A DNA stretch of 57,912 nucleotides from Planctomycetaceae bacterium (lineage in GTDB: Bacteria > Planctomycetota > Planctomycetia > Pirellulales > Thermoguttaceae), in NCBI GenBank assembly GCA_021372005.1, contig JAJFVC010000016.1, forward strand, positions 1-57,912. The letters are read 5' to 3'. Below, piece after piece: positions 9,084-17,478 of the stretch. The notes under the pieces are model-generated. The model had not been told where the DNA came from. It ran no database searches and saw only the letters and a list, made by a program, of their open reading frames with translations. Position 1 is the stretch's first letter. Each line of letters begins with the position of its first letter. A program made the translations under genes and the position numbers.

Positions 9084-9231
9084 GGCAGGCGGACTCTCCA
9101 GGGGCGTTTTTCAAACAGAGGGGGGGCACGCGGTTTGAGGCCGCGACGGAACGCGCGCGACAAAGCGGGCAGCTCAACAATTCTAGCATTCGACGCCAAC
9201 CTCGGAAAGTTCACCACCGGCGGCCGCGCCG

Positions 9232-9930
9232 TCAGCCGTCCGCCTTGCAAAGATAGTGGATCATTGCGGTCCCGGCGATCGTGATGGATTGGATCTGGAA
9301 GCCCGCGCGGGTCAGCAGTCCTTCCATGATCCAATCGAGCGTGCTGAACTCCTTGGCTAGATGGCCGCAAACGCGATCTCGCATCGCCGACGGCATCGCC
9401 TCCACGTAAGCGTCAAACTGCCATCGCGGGTCGGACTGTTGCGACGAAAAGACCACGTCGCCCAGCAGAAAGAGCCCGCCGGGCTTCAATGCGCGTCGGA
9501 CGTTGGCCAACGCCACGGCCTTCCACAGATCGGGCAGGTGGTGGAGCACGGCCATCGAAACGGCCGCGTCGAACGTGGCCGGCGGAACCGCGAACGTCAA
9601 AAAGCCCGCGTGGCGAAACGCGACGTCGATCGACTGTTTTGACCGAGCCTTCTGTTCCGCGTATTGCAACATCTTCTCCGAGACGTCGACGGCCGTGACC
9701 TGCAACCCCGCCTGCGCCGCCGCGATGGCAAAATGTCCTGTGCCGGTCCCGATCTCCAGCAGCCGGGCCCCGCGGGCCAGCGCGAGACGGTCGAGAATCG
9801 CCGCGTCTTCGGCGGCCAAATCGCGGAATTTTCCCATCCACGTCTCGTAGCCTTCGACCACGGCCGCGTCGGCGAAATCGGTGTTGATCTGCTGAAACTC
9901 GTCACGTTGCCAAACGGGTCGCTCGGACAT
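9232..9930 (-). CDS. Class I SAM-dependent methyltransferase
   Basis: A 232-residue cytoplasmic methyltransferase. Motif I is LLEIGTGTGHFA (about residues 57-68), the acidic residue after strand 2 is in VTAVDVSEKM, and the post-I/motif-III region is FDAAVSMAVLHHL and LKPGGLFLLGD. This is the Methyltransf_11/UbiE-like layout; the substrate is unknown. A frame extension to 10005 exists but would translate through the terminator hairpin, so I take the ATG at 9930, which has AAGGA about ten bases upstream. The leader carries a terminator 25 bases before the start. Confidence 0.9.
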   Translation of the reverse strand: MSERPVWQRDEFQQINTDFADAAVVEGYETWMGKFRDLAAEDAAILDRLALARGARLLEIGTGTGHFAIAAAQAGLQVTAVDVSEKMLQYAEQKARSKQSIDVAFRHAGFLTFAVPPATFDAAVSMAVLHHLPDLWKAVALANVRRALKPGGLFLLGDVVFSSQQSDPRWQFDAYVEAMPSAMRDRVCGHLAKEFSTLDWIMEGLLTRAGFQIQSITIAGTAMIHYLCKADG

Positions 9931-9954
9931 GATGCAACAGTCCTTAGACAGAAC

Positions 9955-9990
9955 AAAAAGGGCCCGACCTTCACAGAGAAAGGCCGGGCC
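9955..9990 (-). terminator. Intrinsic terminator or attenuator ahead of the methyltransferase
   Basis: An 11-bp stem with one mismatch (9961-9971 with 9980-9990, loop 8 nt), rich in G and C, followed on the minus strand by TTTTTG (9959-9954). It lies 25 bases upstream of the methyltransferase start and about 280 bp downstream of the previous stop. It could end a small RNA or act as a leader attenuator. Confidence 0.7.
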
Positions 9991-10272
9991 TGGGGGGGGG
10001 AACACGTATGCGTTTCTGGGACCGCGGTGGATCGGCTCATGCCGCGGTGAATCCTGTGTACCGTCGCTGAGGATCGGCTTCCGTGCCCCCGTTCAATCGA
10101 CGATCAATTCGCTGAGGCTCATCTAGCGGGTTGCGTTGTTTGAAACTCGCTATGAATGGTTATCGCCACGCCGCGAGAAAAATTACTAAAAATTTTCGTT
10201 CGCGGTCAGAAGCGTCAGATCGAGCACGCTCGGCACAATGTGTCGGCGACGGAACAAACCGAAGAACTTGCC
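9991..10272 (-). other. Structured non-coding stretch, candidate small RNA or leader
   Basis: Holds a perfect 7-bp inverted repeat, ACCGCGG 10021-10027 with CCGCGGT 10042-10048, a direct repeat of AGCCGATCC on the minus strand, and a nine-codon frame at 10122-10093 (MSLSELIVD). A run of nine or more G lies next to the terminator. No Rfam-type consensus is recognised; I looked for a T-box and did not find one. Confidence 0.35.
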
Positions 10273-11682
10273 TCAACGGCGGAAGCTCAACCCCGGATCG
10301 TTCGGATTGTCGCCCGGCAGTTTGAAGTTGAAGCCGCCGTCGGCCAGCGACGTCACCTGCCCGACCATCACCGGCGAGCCGTTTTGCTTGAGGATCAGCA
10401 GGCCGTCGGCCACGGTGTACGCCCCGGCGAATTTTCGCGTTTTGCCTTGCTGGTCGAACTGCCAAACGTACTGGCCGTCCTTGCCAAGCTCGAGCGCAAT
10501 GGTCGCGCCGTCCGCCCGCGTGGCCTTCCACTTCCCGAGCAGGCTTGTCGGATCGACTGGTTTTTCCGGTTTCGCAGGCTTTGCAGGTTTGGGTGGTTCG
10601 GTCGACGCCGGCGACAACATCGCGGCCAATTGGCTCGACAACGTGTCCTTCGGGTCCAAGTGGGCCGCCGATTGGAACTGCCGGGCCGCGGCTTCGTTGT
10701 GGCCGCAAACCATGTACTGATAGCCCAACAAAAACCGTGCGGCCGCCTGGTTCGGGTTGGCCGTGACGTACTGCTCCAACGCCCGGAGCTGATCGGTGTA
10801 AACATTCACGTCCGAATAGAGACCGCTGAGCGTGGTCCAATCCCAGCCGGGCCCGGTCGACAGCACGGCATAGATCGCGCCGGCCGCCTCCGTATAATGC
10901 TGCAGGGCAAATAGCGCCAGTCCGCGGAACTCATGGGCGACGCGATTGTCCGGCTGTACGGCGATGGCGTTGTTGCATTGCCGCAGGGCCCCGGCAAAAT
11001 CATTTTGTTGAAAGGCGTCGCGGGCTCCGTCCAGCAGCGCGCCGACCTGATCGTCGGCGGTTGTCTGGTCGGTCGGCGCCTCTTCGGTGTCGTTGGTCGA
11101 GGCTAGCGCGATCGGCTGCGAATAGTCCATCGTCGTTCCGTCGACGACCACCGGGCCGCCGCCATACGGATTGACATAGGGCCAGTAGCCCCAGCCCCAC
11201 GGCGTCGTATCGAACAGCGCCCCGGCCGCGAAACCGGTGGCCCACCAACCGGCCGGCCAATCATTCCACGGATGGTTCCAGTGGTTGTTCCAAGGGCCGT
11301 GATACCAAGAGGGATTCGGTCCCGGGTGCGGACCGGGGCCCCACGGATGCGGTCCGGATCCGGGATGCGGCGTGACGGCCGAATGACCGCCGCCGTTCCA
11401 ATGACTGTACTGCGGCTGAAAATGGTTTTCGTTGAATCGAGGCTCATTGAACGACGGCGAATGATACTCGCCATGGTAGCCGCCGAAGGACCCGCCATGG
11501 AACTCGCCGCCGTGATAGCCGCCAAACGAGCCGCCGCCAAAGGAACCGCCGCCGTGGAATCCGCCGCCACCGCCGTGAAACCCACCGCCTCCGCCGCCGC
11601 GACCTTGCGACGTTTCGGCAAAGGCAACCGTCATGGCGATGGCCAACAGTCCCGTTCCGATTTTGATTCCAAGGGCCTTCAT
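10273..11682 (-). CDS. Exported Gly/His/Tyr-rich TPR protein
   Basis: A 469-residue protein with a signal peptide (residues 1-27, ending FAETSQG). Residues 28-90 are a low-complexity run of GGGFHGG and GGYHGG units; 90-190 is Pro/His/Trp-rich (HPWGPGPHPGPNP, WYHGPWNNHWNHPWNDW). TPR-like helices cover about 225-355 (ALRQCNNAIAVQPDN, AAARFLLGYQYMVCGH). A Pro/Lys linker leads to a C-terminal lipocalin-like beta domain from about 380 (LLGKWKATRADG). I infer a periplasmic or surface protein; the His-rich part could bind metal. It is translationally coupled to the upstream gene through a 4-bp ATGA overlap (11679-11682). Confidence 0.88.
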   Translation of the reverse strand: MKALGIKIGTGLLAIAMTVAFAETSQGRGGGGGGFHGGGGGFHGGGSFGGGSFGGYHGGEFHGGSFGGYHGEYHSPSFNEPRFNENHFQPQYSHWNGGGHSAVTPHPGSGPHPWGPGPHPGPNPSWYHGPWNNHWNHPWNDWPAGWWATGFAAGALFDTTPWGWGYWPYVNPYGGGPVVVDGTTMDYSQPIALASTNDTEEAPTDQTTADDQVGALLDGARDAFQQNDFAGALRQCNNAIAVQPDNRVAHEFRGLALFALQHYTEAAGAIYAVLSTGPGWDWTTLSGLYSDVNVYTDQLRALEQYVTANPNQAAARFLLGYQYMVCGHNEAAARQFQSAAHLDPKDTLSSQLAAMLSPASTEPPKPAKPAKPEKPVDPTSLLGKWKATRADGATIALELGKDGQYVWQFDQQGKTRKFAGAYTVADGLLILKQNGSPVMVGQVTSLADGGFNFKLPGDNPNDPGLSFRR

Positions 11683-12620
11683 TGTGCGTCTCCCGTTGAA
11701 TGGTGGTGTTCGCTCGGCACGGATTGGCCGGGCTGGGGCGGTTTTCGCACGATCACGATCGGCTTGGCCTCGGGCGACACCCGATCGCCAACCACCCGGT
11801 CGCGGCTCTGCCAGGTCATGCGGTCTTTGGTCACTTGCGTCAGCACGTTCGTGGCCGAGGCCGTCTCGCCGTCGCGACGGACGCCGGTCATTTTAACGAG
11901 CCAGCGGTTGCCGTCCCGGGTCCAAACGCCCTCGGCCGCGCCGCCGTCCGAATCAAAGGTCCATGAACGGATTTTCTTGATCGACGGATCCCAACCGATC
12001 CGGTGCGTTCCGGTCATGGCGGGCCGTCCGGCGACTTGAATTTGAAACTCGCCCAAGATCGCGTGGCCGTCGGCCGCCCAGCGATACGTCGTGAAAACCG
12101 CCGCCTGCGGACTTTCGTTGACCCATTGGCCGATCAACCATGCCAACGATTTGAGTTCCTCCTGGTCCGAAGTCTCCGAAGGCGGAAGATCCCGGGCGCT
12201 GGCCATTTGCCAACGGCCGTCTTGCTGGACGTACACGACCGTGTAGCGATTCCGCTCGCCTTGCTGGCCCGGCTGACGCACCAACGTCGATTCGCCGTCT
12301 TCGATGGCCACCGTCGGCGCGATGGTGCGGATCGACTGCACCGCCACGTGAACCTGCAATTTCGGTTGAGCCTCGAAAATAGCCGCGAACGTTTGTTCAA
12401 GGTTCTTTTGTCCTTGGACCACACGGCCCTCGGCGTTGACCAATTCACCGTCGGCGGTGAACAACGCCGCCACGGCTTTTGCGTCATGACGATTTGAGGC
12501 CCGCTCAAAGGCCGTCGAGATTTCGCGGATCGCGTCATTGTTTGGATCCGCGGCGGCCGACGCGCCGATCGCCGTCAGGATCGCCGTCCAGTAGACGGCC
12601 GATAGGGTCAGGTGTCGCAT
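11679..12620 (-). CDS. Exported SnoaL/DUF4440-like protein
   Basis: A 313-residue protein with a signal peptide (to about residue 24, TAIGASAAAD). Residues 25-150 match the SgcJ/EcaC branch of the NTF2-like fold: AFERASNRHDAKAVAALFTADGE is the usual helix and DGRWQMASARD the last strand. The second half (160-313) is a beta-rich region (AVFTTYRWAADGHAILGEF, AEGVWTRDGNRW) also seen fused to this fold. No enzymatic activity is established for this architecture. A frame extension to 12818 would overlap the FtsK-like gene; the ATG at 12620 gives a proper signal peptide. Its stop overlaps the start of the Gly/His-rich TPR gene, so the two are probably made together. Confidence 0.85.
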   Translation of the reverse strand: MRHLTLSAVYWTAILTAIGASAAADPNNDAIREISTAFERASNRHDAKAVAALFTADGELVNAEGRVVQGQKNLEQTFAAIFEAQPKLQVHVAVQSIRTIAPTVAIEDGESTLVRQPGQQGERNRYTVVYVQQDGRWQMASARDLPPSETSDQEELKSLAWLIGQWVNESPQAAVFTTYRWAADGHAILGEFQIQVAGRPAMTGTHRIGWDPSIKKIRSWTFDSDGGAAEGVWTRDGNRWLVKMTGVRRDGETASATNVLTQVTKDRMTWQSRDRVVGDRVSPEAKPIVIVRKPPQPGQSVPSEHHHSTGDAQ

Positions 12621-12665
12621 CGAAGCCCCCATGAACTGGCTGGGAGTGGAAATGGGAAAGCAAAA

Positions 12666-12683
12666 CGTACAAAGAATTGTACG
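12666..12683. promoter_or_regulatory. Palindrome upstream of the SnoaL-like gene
   Basis: CGTACAA (12666-12672), four bases, TTGTACG (12677-12683): a perfect 7-bp inverted repeat about 46 bp ahead of the ATG at 12620. The minus strand reads TACAAT inside it, a fair -10 match. Size and symmetry suit a dimeric repressor operator. Inference only. Confidence 0.35.
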
Positions 12684-12750
12684 ACGTGAAACCGTGCGGC
12701 GCGACGGCCCTATCGTCGGCAAATCCGGCACCATCGCGCGCCCGGCCGGA

Positions 12751-15700
12751 TCATCGGCCGCTTCGACGCCCCAACTGCCGCTTGACCCGGGCGAGCCACT
12801 CGGCCGACGGCAGTCCATAGGGGCGGAATTTTTCGGTGTTGCCTTGGGTTTCGTCGTAAAGCAACGCGCGATGGACGCCCAGCCGACTCGCCTCGGGCGT
12901 GTCCATCAGACTGCTCGAGTCATTGGCGTTCATCTGGAACAGCACTCGCATCTCGAAATCGCGCAGGTTCTGCCGGTCCAACATCCGGCCGGCGTTGCTG
13001 AACGTGTCGCACCAAACCAACGTGTGAACGCCGACCGCGGGCCCATCGCGCAAAATCGATGAAAACTGCTTGGAGGGCGTCGGCTTGTCATCGGACGAGA
13101 ACCCGAAATCGTCTTCCTTCTTCAAATCGCGGAACCGGCTTAAATTGTAGACGAACAAGAAGATCGGCGGGGCGTCTTCGCGGCCCTCGTTGCGGCGAGC
13201 CGCCACCTCGTCGGCAATTTTTGCGATCGCCTCGGACGATTCCCGCACGCCGCAAATCGTCGTCGACTGCGGAACGGCCGCGGCCAAGCGGTTCCAAAAA
13301 CCGACCTCGGGAGCGTCGGCCCGGAGGCCGTCGAAAACGTAAAACTGCGGCCCGGTCGCCGCGTCGCCCTTAGCGGAATTCTTCGCGCGGGGATCGAGCT
13401 GGGCGGCCAGACTCACCAAACAAGAGGCCAGCACGCCGAGGGCCGCCTCCTCGCGGTGGCCGACCATCAACAGATTGCTCCCGTCCTGACGCGCGAACGC
13501 CGCATTGGTCGGCTCCTTGATCGCCACCGCCGAGCCCAGCCATGCCGCAAGCGTCGGCGACGATTCCGGCCAGCTCGGCGCGTCGAGCAATTCCTTGAGC
13601 TGCGGATTATCGTTCAGATCGGCCAGCACGTTGCCTTCAAACACGATCGGCGGCGGCGTCTGGCAGCCCTTTTGCACCGCAAGCTCGTGGATCCGGTGCA
13701 GATAGTCGTCTCGATCGCCGTCGGACAGCCAGACGATCTGGAACGGATGGTTGCCTTCGTACAGGCCGTTGGCGTCGTTGTAGATCGCCTCGCCGGGCCG
13801 GCTCAACAACCGTGCGGCCGTATTGTCCTCGCTCAAGATCAGGTGGGCGTCGGCCTCGCTGCATTGCAGGGCGATGCGGACCGCCATCTGGCCGATCGTG
13901 CTGCGAGCTAAGGTGTACGCCCCGCCCAGGGTCTGCGATCCCAACAGCACGTGGATCCCGAAAGCGCGGCCTTGACGCACCAGCCGGTCCAACAGCAGCG
14001 ACGACTCCTGGCCGATCCGATCGTCCTCGGTGAACAGCTCTTGAAACTCGTCAATAATCAGCAGAATGCGCGGCATCGTGGCGGCCGGTTGCGACGCGCG
14101 ATATCCCTTGAGGTCTTGCACGCCGAGCCGTCGGAACAGATCGCCGCGGGTGCGCAATTCCGCGTCGAGCCGTTGAAGAACGCTCAGCCCGAATTCCCGC
14201 TCGCTTTCGATCGCCACGACGCGGGCGTGCGGCAACTCGTTGCGCGCGTAGGCCTTGAACTCGACGCCTTTTTTGAAGTCGACCAGATAGAGTTGCACCT
14301 CGTCGGGGCTATAGCGCAACGCGAGATTGGTGATTAACACGTGCAGCAGCGTCGATTTGCCCGAGCCGGTCTTGCCCGAAATCAACACGTGTTGCGACGT
14401 GCCGGCGCCCAGGTCGAGGTGTTGCAGCTTCATCGCGCCGGCGCGGCCCAACGGCACGTCGAGGCCCGCGCGACTGTCGGAGGTCCACCAGTCGGCCGGC
14501 TCGGGAATGATGCACGAAAACGGAACCTCAACCCGCCCGCTGTCCTTGGCGGCCGTGCCCACCGCCTGCAAAATTTCCTTGAATCGCTCGGGCTGAGGCG
14601 GCGCGTCCACGTCGATCGTCAACGGACCGAACTCGGCGTGCGAGGTCTCAAAACGCCCGTCGGTCCAACGCAACGTCAAGGCGTCGGCCTCCAGATCGGA
14701 CAGTTGGAACTTCGCCAGCGTGGGCAGCTTGGTGTCGACGCTCATCAGTACAAACACGCCGCATCGAGCCCCGCTGGCCGCAATGCTTTTGATCCGATGC
14801 AGCGCCGCTTCGGAAAAGTTCGTCGGAAAGTTCGCCACCACCAGCACCCGATACGGCTCGGCCATCTCGCCGGCCGACGCGTTGTACTCCTCGATCGAAT
14901 GAAACTCCTGGCGCAAATACACCTGGATGACGTCTTCCATGTGTTTGGTCAGGTCGGCCAACTGCTGTTCGATGTGGGCCTGATCGGTCCAGATGCGACT
15001 GGCGACCAGTTGCTCGTCGAAATCGGCCAGGTGCATGAAAACCGAAAAATTGTCGCCCAAACCGACGGGGTCGAAGATCGTGAATCGCACCTTGCTCGGC
15101 GGCAAGGCGGTCAACATCCGCAGCATCGCCGACTGCATCGCCTCGACGGCGCGAGCCCGGCCCGGCCCCTCGGCCTTCAAAATCAACGACGAGCGACGCG
15201 GATAGGGCAGCAGCGCCGGCAGCGAAAAATCCGTCCGCGCGGGCCGCAACCGTTCGTCCTCCGGCACGCCGTGCTTCACCTCCGACAGTCGAATGCGGCT
15301 GGAGCCGAACGGAATGATCGCCGGAATCGTCGACGACAACGTCCACCGGTTCCAGTCGTCGCCGCTCCAATCGGGAAAGGCGTTTTGGCAAGTCTCGCCG
15401 AGACGCGCGATCGAATCGTTGAAGGCGGCCATGCCGGAGCGCCACCGCTCGGCCATTTCGTTCCACTCGCGCTCGAATCGCAGACGACTTTCTTCCATCG
15501 CCTCGTCGTGATGCGAGCGAATCCGCTGCGACTGATCGCGATAATGCTCCTCGATCTGCTGCAACTTCGGCGGGTAGTGGCGGTCGATTTCCGGCACGAC
15601 CCGATCGCGCCATGCGACCAACTCGGCCATTCGTTTCGGAAAGGTCTGATCGGCCCGCTCCAGATCGACCTGCTTGCGGTGTTCGATTCGAGCCATCGCC

Positions 15701-16662
15701 GTGGCGTGGACTTCATCGGCTTTCACGGTCGCGCTTTTATGCCGCGCGAGAATCGACGCGTCCAATCGTTGACACTCGGATTTCGCGGCTTCGAGCACGC
15801 CCGGATGCGTCAATCCGGCCTCGAGCAACGTGCGTCGAAGGGCCAAGTAGCCGGCCACGGAGTTGCGTTTGGCGATATGATAGATCCACACGCCGGCCAC
15901 CAGCCCAACCAACGCGGCGGCGCCGACGCTCACCGCGGCCCAGTGCCAGTTGTTCCAGCCCAACACGGCGACCGACGGCCCGGCCGCCACGAGCCACAAC
16001 AACAGCAAGATGCCGAAAAAATGCCAGCTTTGAAACAATTTCGGCAAAAACTGCTTCGAGAGCGCGCGGAATTGCATTTGCGCCTGCTCGAGCGCGTGAC
16101 AGAACCGCCGGCCGGGGTGCCGTTCCAAGATCACGCTGATCGGCTGCGCGTCGGGCGGGAACTCGTTCCAGTGACCGCGGCGCTGCAACAGTTCGACGGC
16201 CTGCCGATGCAAATCCTCCAACTGCCGCCATCGGTCGTCCAATGCGGCCACAATATCCTTCAGCGGCAGATTCAAGCCGCCGCGCGCCGCGTCCGACGCC
16301 TCGATGGCCACCCAATGGGCGTCCTGCAACGCCTGCTCGGCGGCCTGCTGATCGGCGGCGAATCGAGCCAGCACGCTCTCGCGGACCTTTGCGTATTCCT
16401 TCTCCAACGCGCCGTGTTCCGCTTCGAATTTCTGAATCGCCGCGTTCCGCTTTTCCTGGAACTCGGCCTCCGTGGCGGCCTTCTCGGTCCGATAGTGCTC
16501 GTCGAGACGCCCTTGAGTTTCCTGACACTCGCGTTCGATCACCTCGTTGCGAGCCTCGAAACCGCGTCGCAATTCTTCCTCGGCGCCGGCGCGGTCGGCG
16601 ACCAAGCGGCACAGATCGGACAGCAATCGGCGGGGCGTTTCCGGCGTGGGCGTTTCGCTCAT
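12751..16662 (-). CDS. EssC/FtsK-like membrane ATPase of a type VII-like cluster
   Basis: A 1303-residue protein. Residues 20-205 and 290-430 are charged, mostly helical (coiled-coil) regions flanking two membrane helices (about 212-234 and 240-262). Three ATPase-like modules follow. Module 1 (about 480-640) has no P-loop and VVANF where Walker B should be. Module 2 (about 740-1000) is complete: Walker A GKTGSGKS 763-770, Walker B LLIIDEF with Asp871-Glu872, and the FtsK-type LLGSQTLGG. Module 3 (about 1030-1300) is degenerate: GHREEAALG for the P-loop, VYNLS for Walker B. A three-module chain after a twin-helix membrane anchor is the layout of EssC/EccC, the motor of type VII secretion. FHA domains are absent, and the gamma domain of DNA-translocating FtsK is not evident. 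It is the last gene of a four-gene cluster, 7 bp after the small W-x-D gene. Confidence 0.9.
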   Translation of the reverse strand: MSETPTPETPRRLLSDLCRLVADRAGAEEELRRGFEARNEVIERECQETQGRLDEHYRTEKAATEAEFQEKRNAAIQKFEAEHGALEKEYAKVRESVLARFAADQQAAEQALQDAHWVAIEASDAARGGLNLPLKDIVAALDDRWRQLEDLHRQAVELLQRRGHWNEFPPDAQPISVILERHPGRRFCHALEQAQMQFRALSKQFLPKLFQSWHFFGILLLLWLVAAGPSVAVLGWNNWHWAAVSVGAAALVGLVAGVWIYHIAKRNSVAGYLALRRTLLEAGLTHPGVLEAAKSECQRLDASILARHKSATVKADEVHATAMARIEHRKQVDLERADQTFPKRMAELVAWRDRVVPEIDRHYPPKLQQIEEHYRDQSQRIRSHHDEAMEESRLRFEREWNEMAERWRSGMAAFNDSIARLGETCQNAFPDWSGDDWNRWTLSSTIPAIIPFGSSRIRLSEVKHGVPEDERLRPARTDFSLPALLPYPRRSSLILKAEGPGRARAVEAMQSAMLRMLTALPPSKVRFTIFDPVGLGDNFSVFMHLADFDEQLVASRIWTDQAHIEQQLADLTKHMEDVIQVYLRQEFHSIEEYNASAGEMAEPYRVLVVANFPTNFSEAALHRIKSIAASGARCGVFVLMSVDTKLPTLAKFQLSDLEADALTLRWTDGRFETSHAEFGPLTIDVDAPPQPERFKEILQAVGTAAKDSGRVEVPFSCIIPEPADWWTSDSRAGLDVPLGRAGAMKLQHLDLGAGTSQHVLISGKTGSGKSTLLHVLITNLALRYSPDEVQLYLVDFKKGVEFKAYARNELPHARVVAIESEREFGLSVLQRLDAELRTRGDLFRRLGVQDLKGYRASQPAATMPRILLIIDEFQELFTEDDRIGQESSLLLDRLVRQGRAFGIHVLLGSQTLGGAYTLARSTIGQMAVRIALQCSEADAHLILSEDNTAARLLSRPGEAIYNDANGLYEGNHPFQIVWLSDGDRDDYLHRIHELAVQKGCQTPPPIVFEGNVLADLNDNPQLKELLDAPSWPESSPTLAAWLGSAVAIKEPTNAAFARQDGSNLLMVGHREEAALGVLASCLVSLAAQLDPRAKNSAKGDAATGPQFYVFDGLRADAPEVGFWNRLAAAVPQSTTICGVRESSEAIAKIADEVAARRNEGREDAPPIFLFVYNLSRFRDLKKEDDFGFSSDDKPTPSKQFSSILRDGPAVGVHTLVWCDTFSNAGRMLDRQNLRDFEMRVLFQMNANDSSSLMDTPEASRLGVHRALLYDETQGNTEKFRPYGLPSAEWLARVKRQLGRRSGR

Positions 16663-16669
16663 GACGTCC

Positions 16670-16897
16670 TCATTCGTCTCCGCATTGCCGCTCGGCGGCG
16701 GCTACGGCGTCGGCCAATCGGATTACGGCCTCGCGCATGTTTCGCACGTTGGGGTCGACCGAGGCCAAGTGCATGGTTTGAAAATCGCGGCGCGCGGCGT
16801 CGGTCCACTGCTGGTCGACCGACGCGAGGGTCGTATGCAGCGTCTTCAACGCCAGTTCGAGTTTCGCAACCCCACCGCCGATGTCCGCAGGTTTCAT
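16670..16897 (-). CDS. Small WXG100-like helical protein
   Basis: A 75-residue protein predicted as a helical hairpin: helix 1 about 8-28 (KLELALKTLHTTLASVD), Trp31-Thr-Asp turn, helix 2 to about 72. The motif W-x-D-x5-F (Trp31, Phe39) also occurs in the 108-residue protein of this cluster. WXG100 proteins, substrates of type VII secretion, are hairpins of about 100 residues with a W-x-G turn; here Gly is replaced by Asp. The ATG at 16897 overlaps the stop of the coiled-coil gene by 4 bp (ATGA); longer frames have Gly/Arg-rich nonsense N-termini. The gene sits 7 bp before the ATPase gene. Confidence 0.8.
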   Translation of the reverse strand: MKPADIGGGVAKLELALKTLHTTLASVDQQWTDAARRDFQTMHLASVDPNVRNMREAVIRLADAVAAAERQCGDE

Positions 16898-17475
16898 GAT
16901 GGCTTCGTCTCCTCGGCGTTCGGCGTGTTGGGGACCGGCTCCGCGTTGTCGACGTTCTTGTTCGGCTCCGGCAGTCCGGGCGTCGCCAGCGACACATAGC
17001 TTTCCAACGACCGGCTCATGCGATCCAACGCCGCCACGGCCGCCGGCAAATCCGTGTCCAACCAGTTGTCGAATCGGGTGCGGTTCTGCTGGAACTCGTC
17101 GGCCGCCCGATCCAACGCGTTGGCCCAATGCTGCACCGCGCGGACTTTTTGCTCGGCGATCTCGACACGGCGTTTTGCGCGAGCCAGCGCCCGCTCCTCA
17201 TCAATGCAGCTTGGATCGCGGCCGGCGACTTTTCGGGAAGTTTTGGCCTGCTGCAATTGGAGCTTGGCCTGGGAAACGGCCTCCGAACTTCGCCGCAACT
17301 CTTGGGTCCAGTGGTCTTTCCGGTCGTGATGAATCCACTCCAACACGCGCCGCAGCGCCACCGCGACGTCCTCGACCGCCATAGACGCATCGTCGCGAAA
17401 ACGCTGCAGCGCGACCGACAGCGTATCGAGCGCGTCGATCGATGTGACCCGAGCGGCTCGTCCCATGGCATTCAT
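16894..17475 (-). CDS. Coiled-coil protein of the type VII-like cluster
   Basis: A 193-residue, almost wholly helical protein: helix about 13-47, a long charged coiled coil about 50-125 (SEAVSQAKLQLQQAKTS, RALARAKRRVEIAEQKVRAV), then HWANALDRAADEF and a helix to about 165, with a disordered Pro/Asn tail. Trp residues recur at helix ends (DHWTQELRR, QHWANAL, DNWLD). No signal peptide. The start ATG at 17475 follows AAGAG; a second ATG at 17466 is possible. It is 3 bp after the W-x-D gene and overlaps the next by 4 bp. It may be a chaperone, adaptor or substrate; I do not recognise the family. Confidence 0.82.
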   Translation of the reverse strand: MNAMGRAARVTSIDALDTLSVALQRFRDDASMAVEDVAVALRRVLEWIHHDRKDHWTQELRRSSEAVSQAKLQLQQAKTSRKVAGRDPSCIDEERALARAKRRVEIAEQKVRAVQHWANALDRAADEFQQNRTRFDNWLDTDLPAAVAALDRMSRSLESYVSLATPGLPEPNKNVDNAEPVPNTPNAEETKPS

Positions 17476-17478
17476 CTC

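Noticed and set aside
10093-10122. Nine-codon minus-strand frame MSLSELIVD as an attenuator leader peptide
   Set aside because: No run of a regulatory amino acid and no clear ribosome-binding site; kept only as a note under the leader finding.
9955-10130. T-box riboswitch upstream of the methyltransferase
   Set aside because: No specifier stem or T-box consensus was found, and the gene is not amino-acid related.
14341-16899. Long plus-strand open frame opposite the FtsK/EssC-like gene
   Set aside because: Composition is the Arg/His/Gln-rich shadow typical of the complement of high-GC genes; no start signal.
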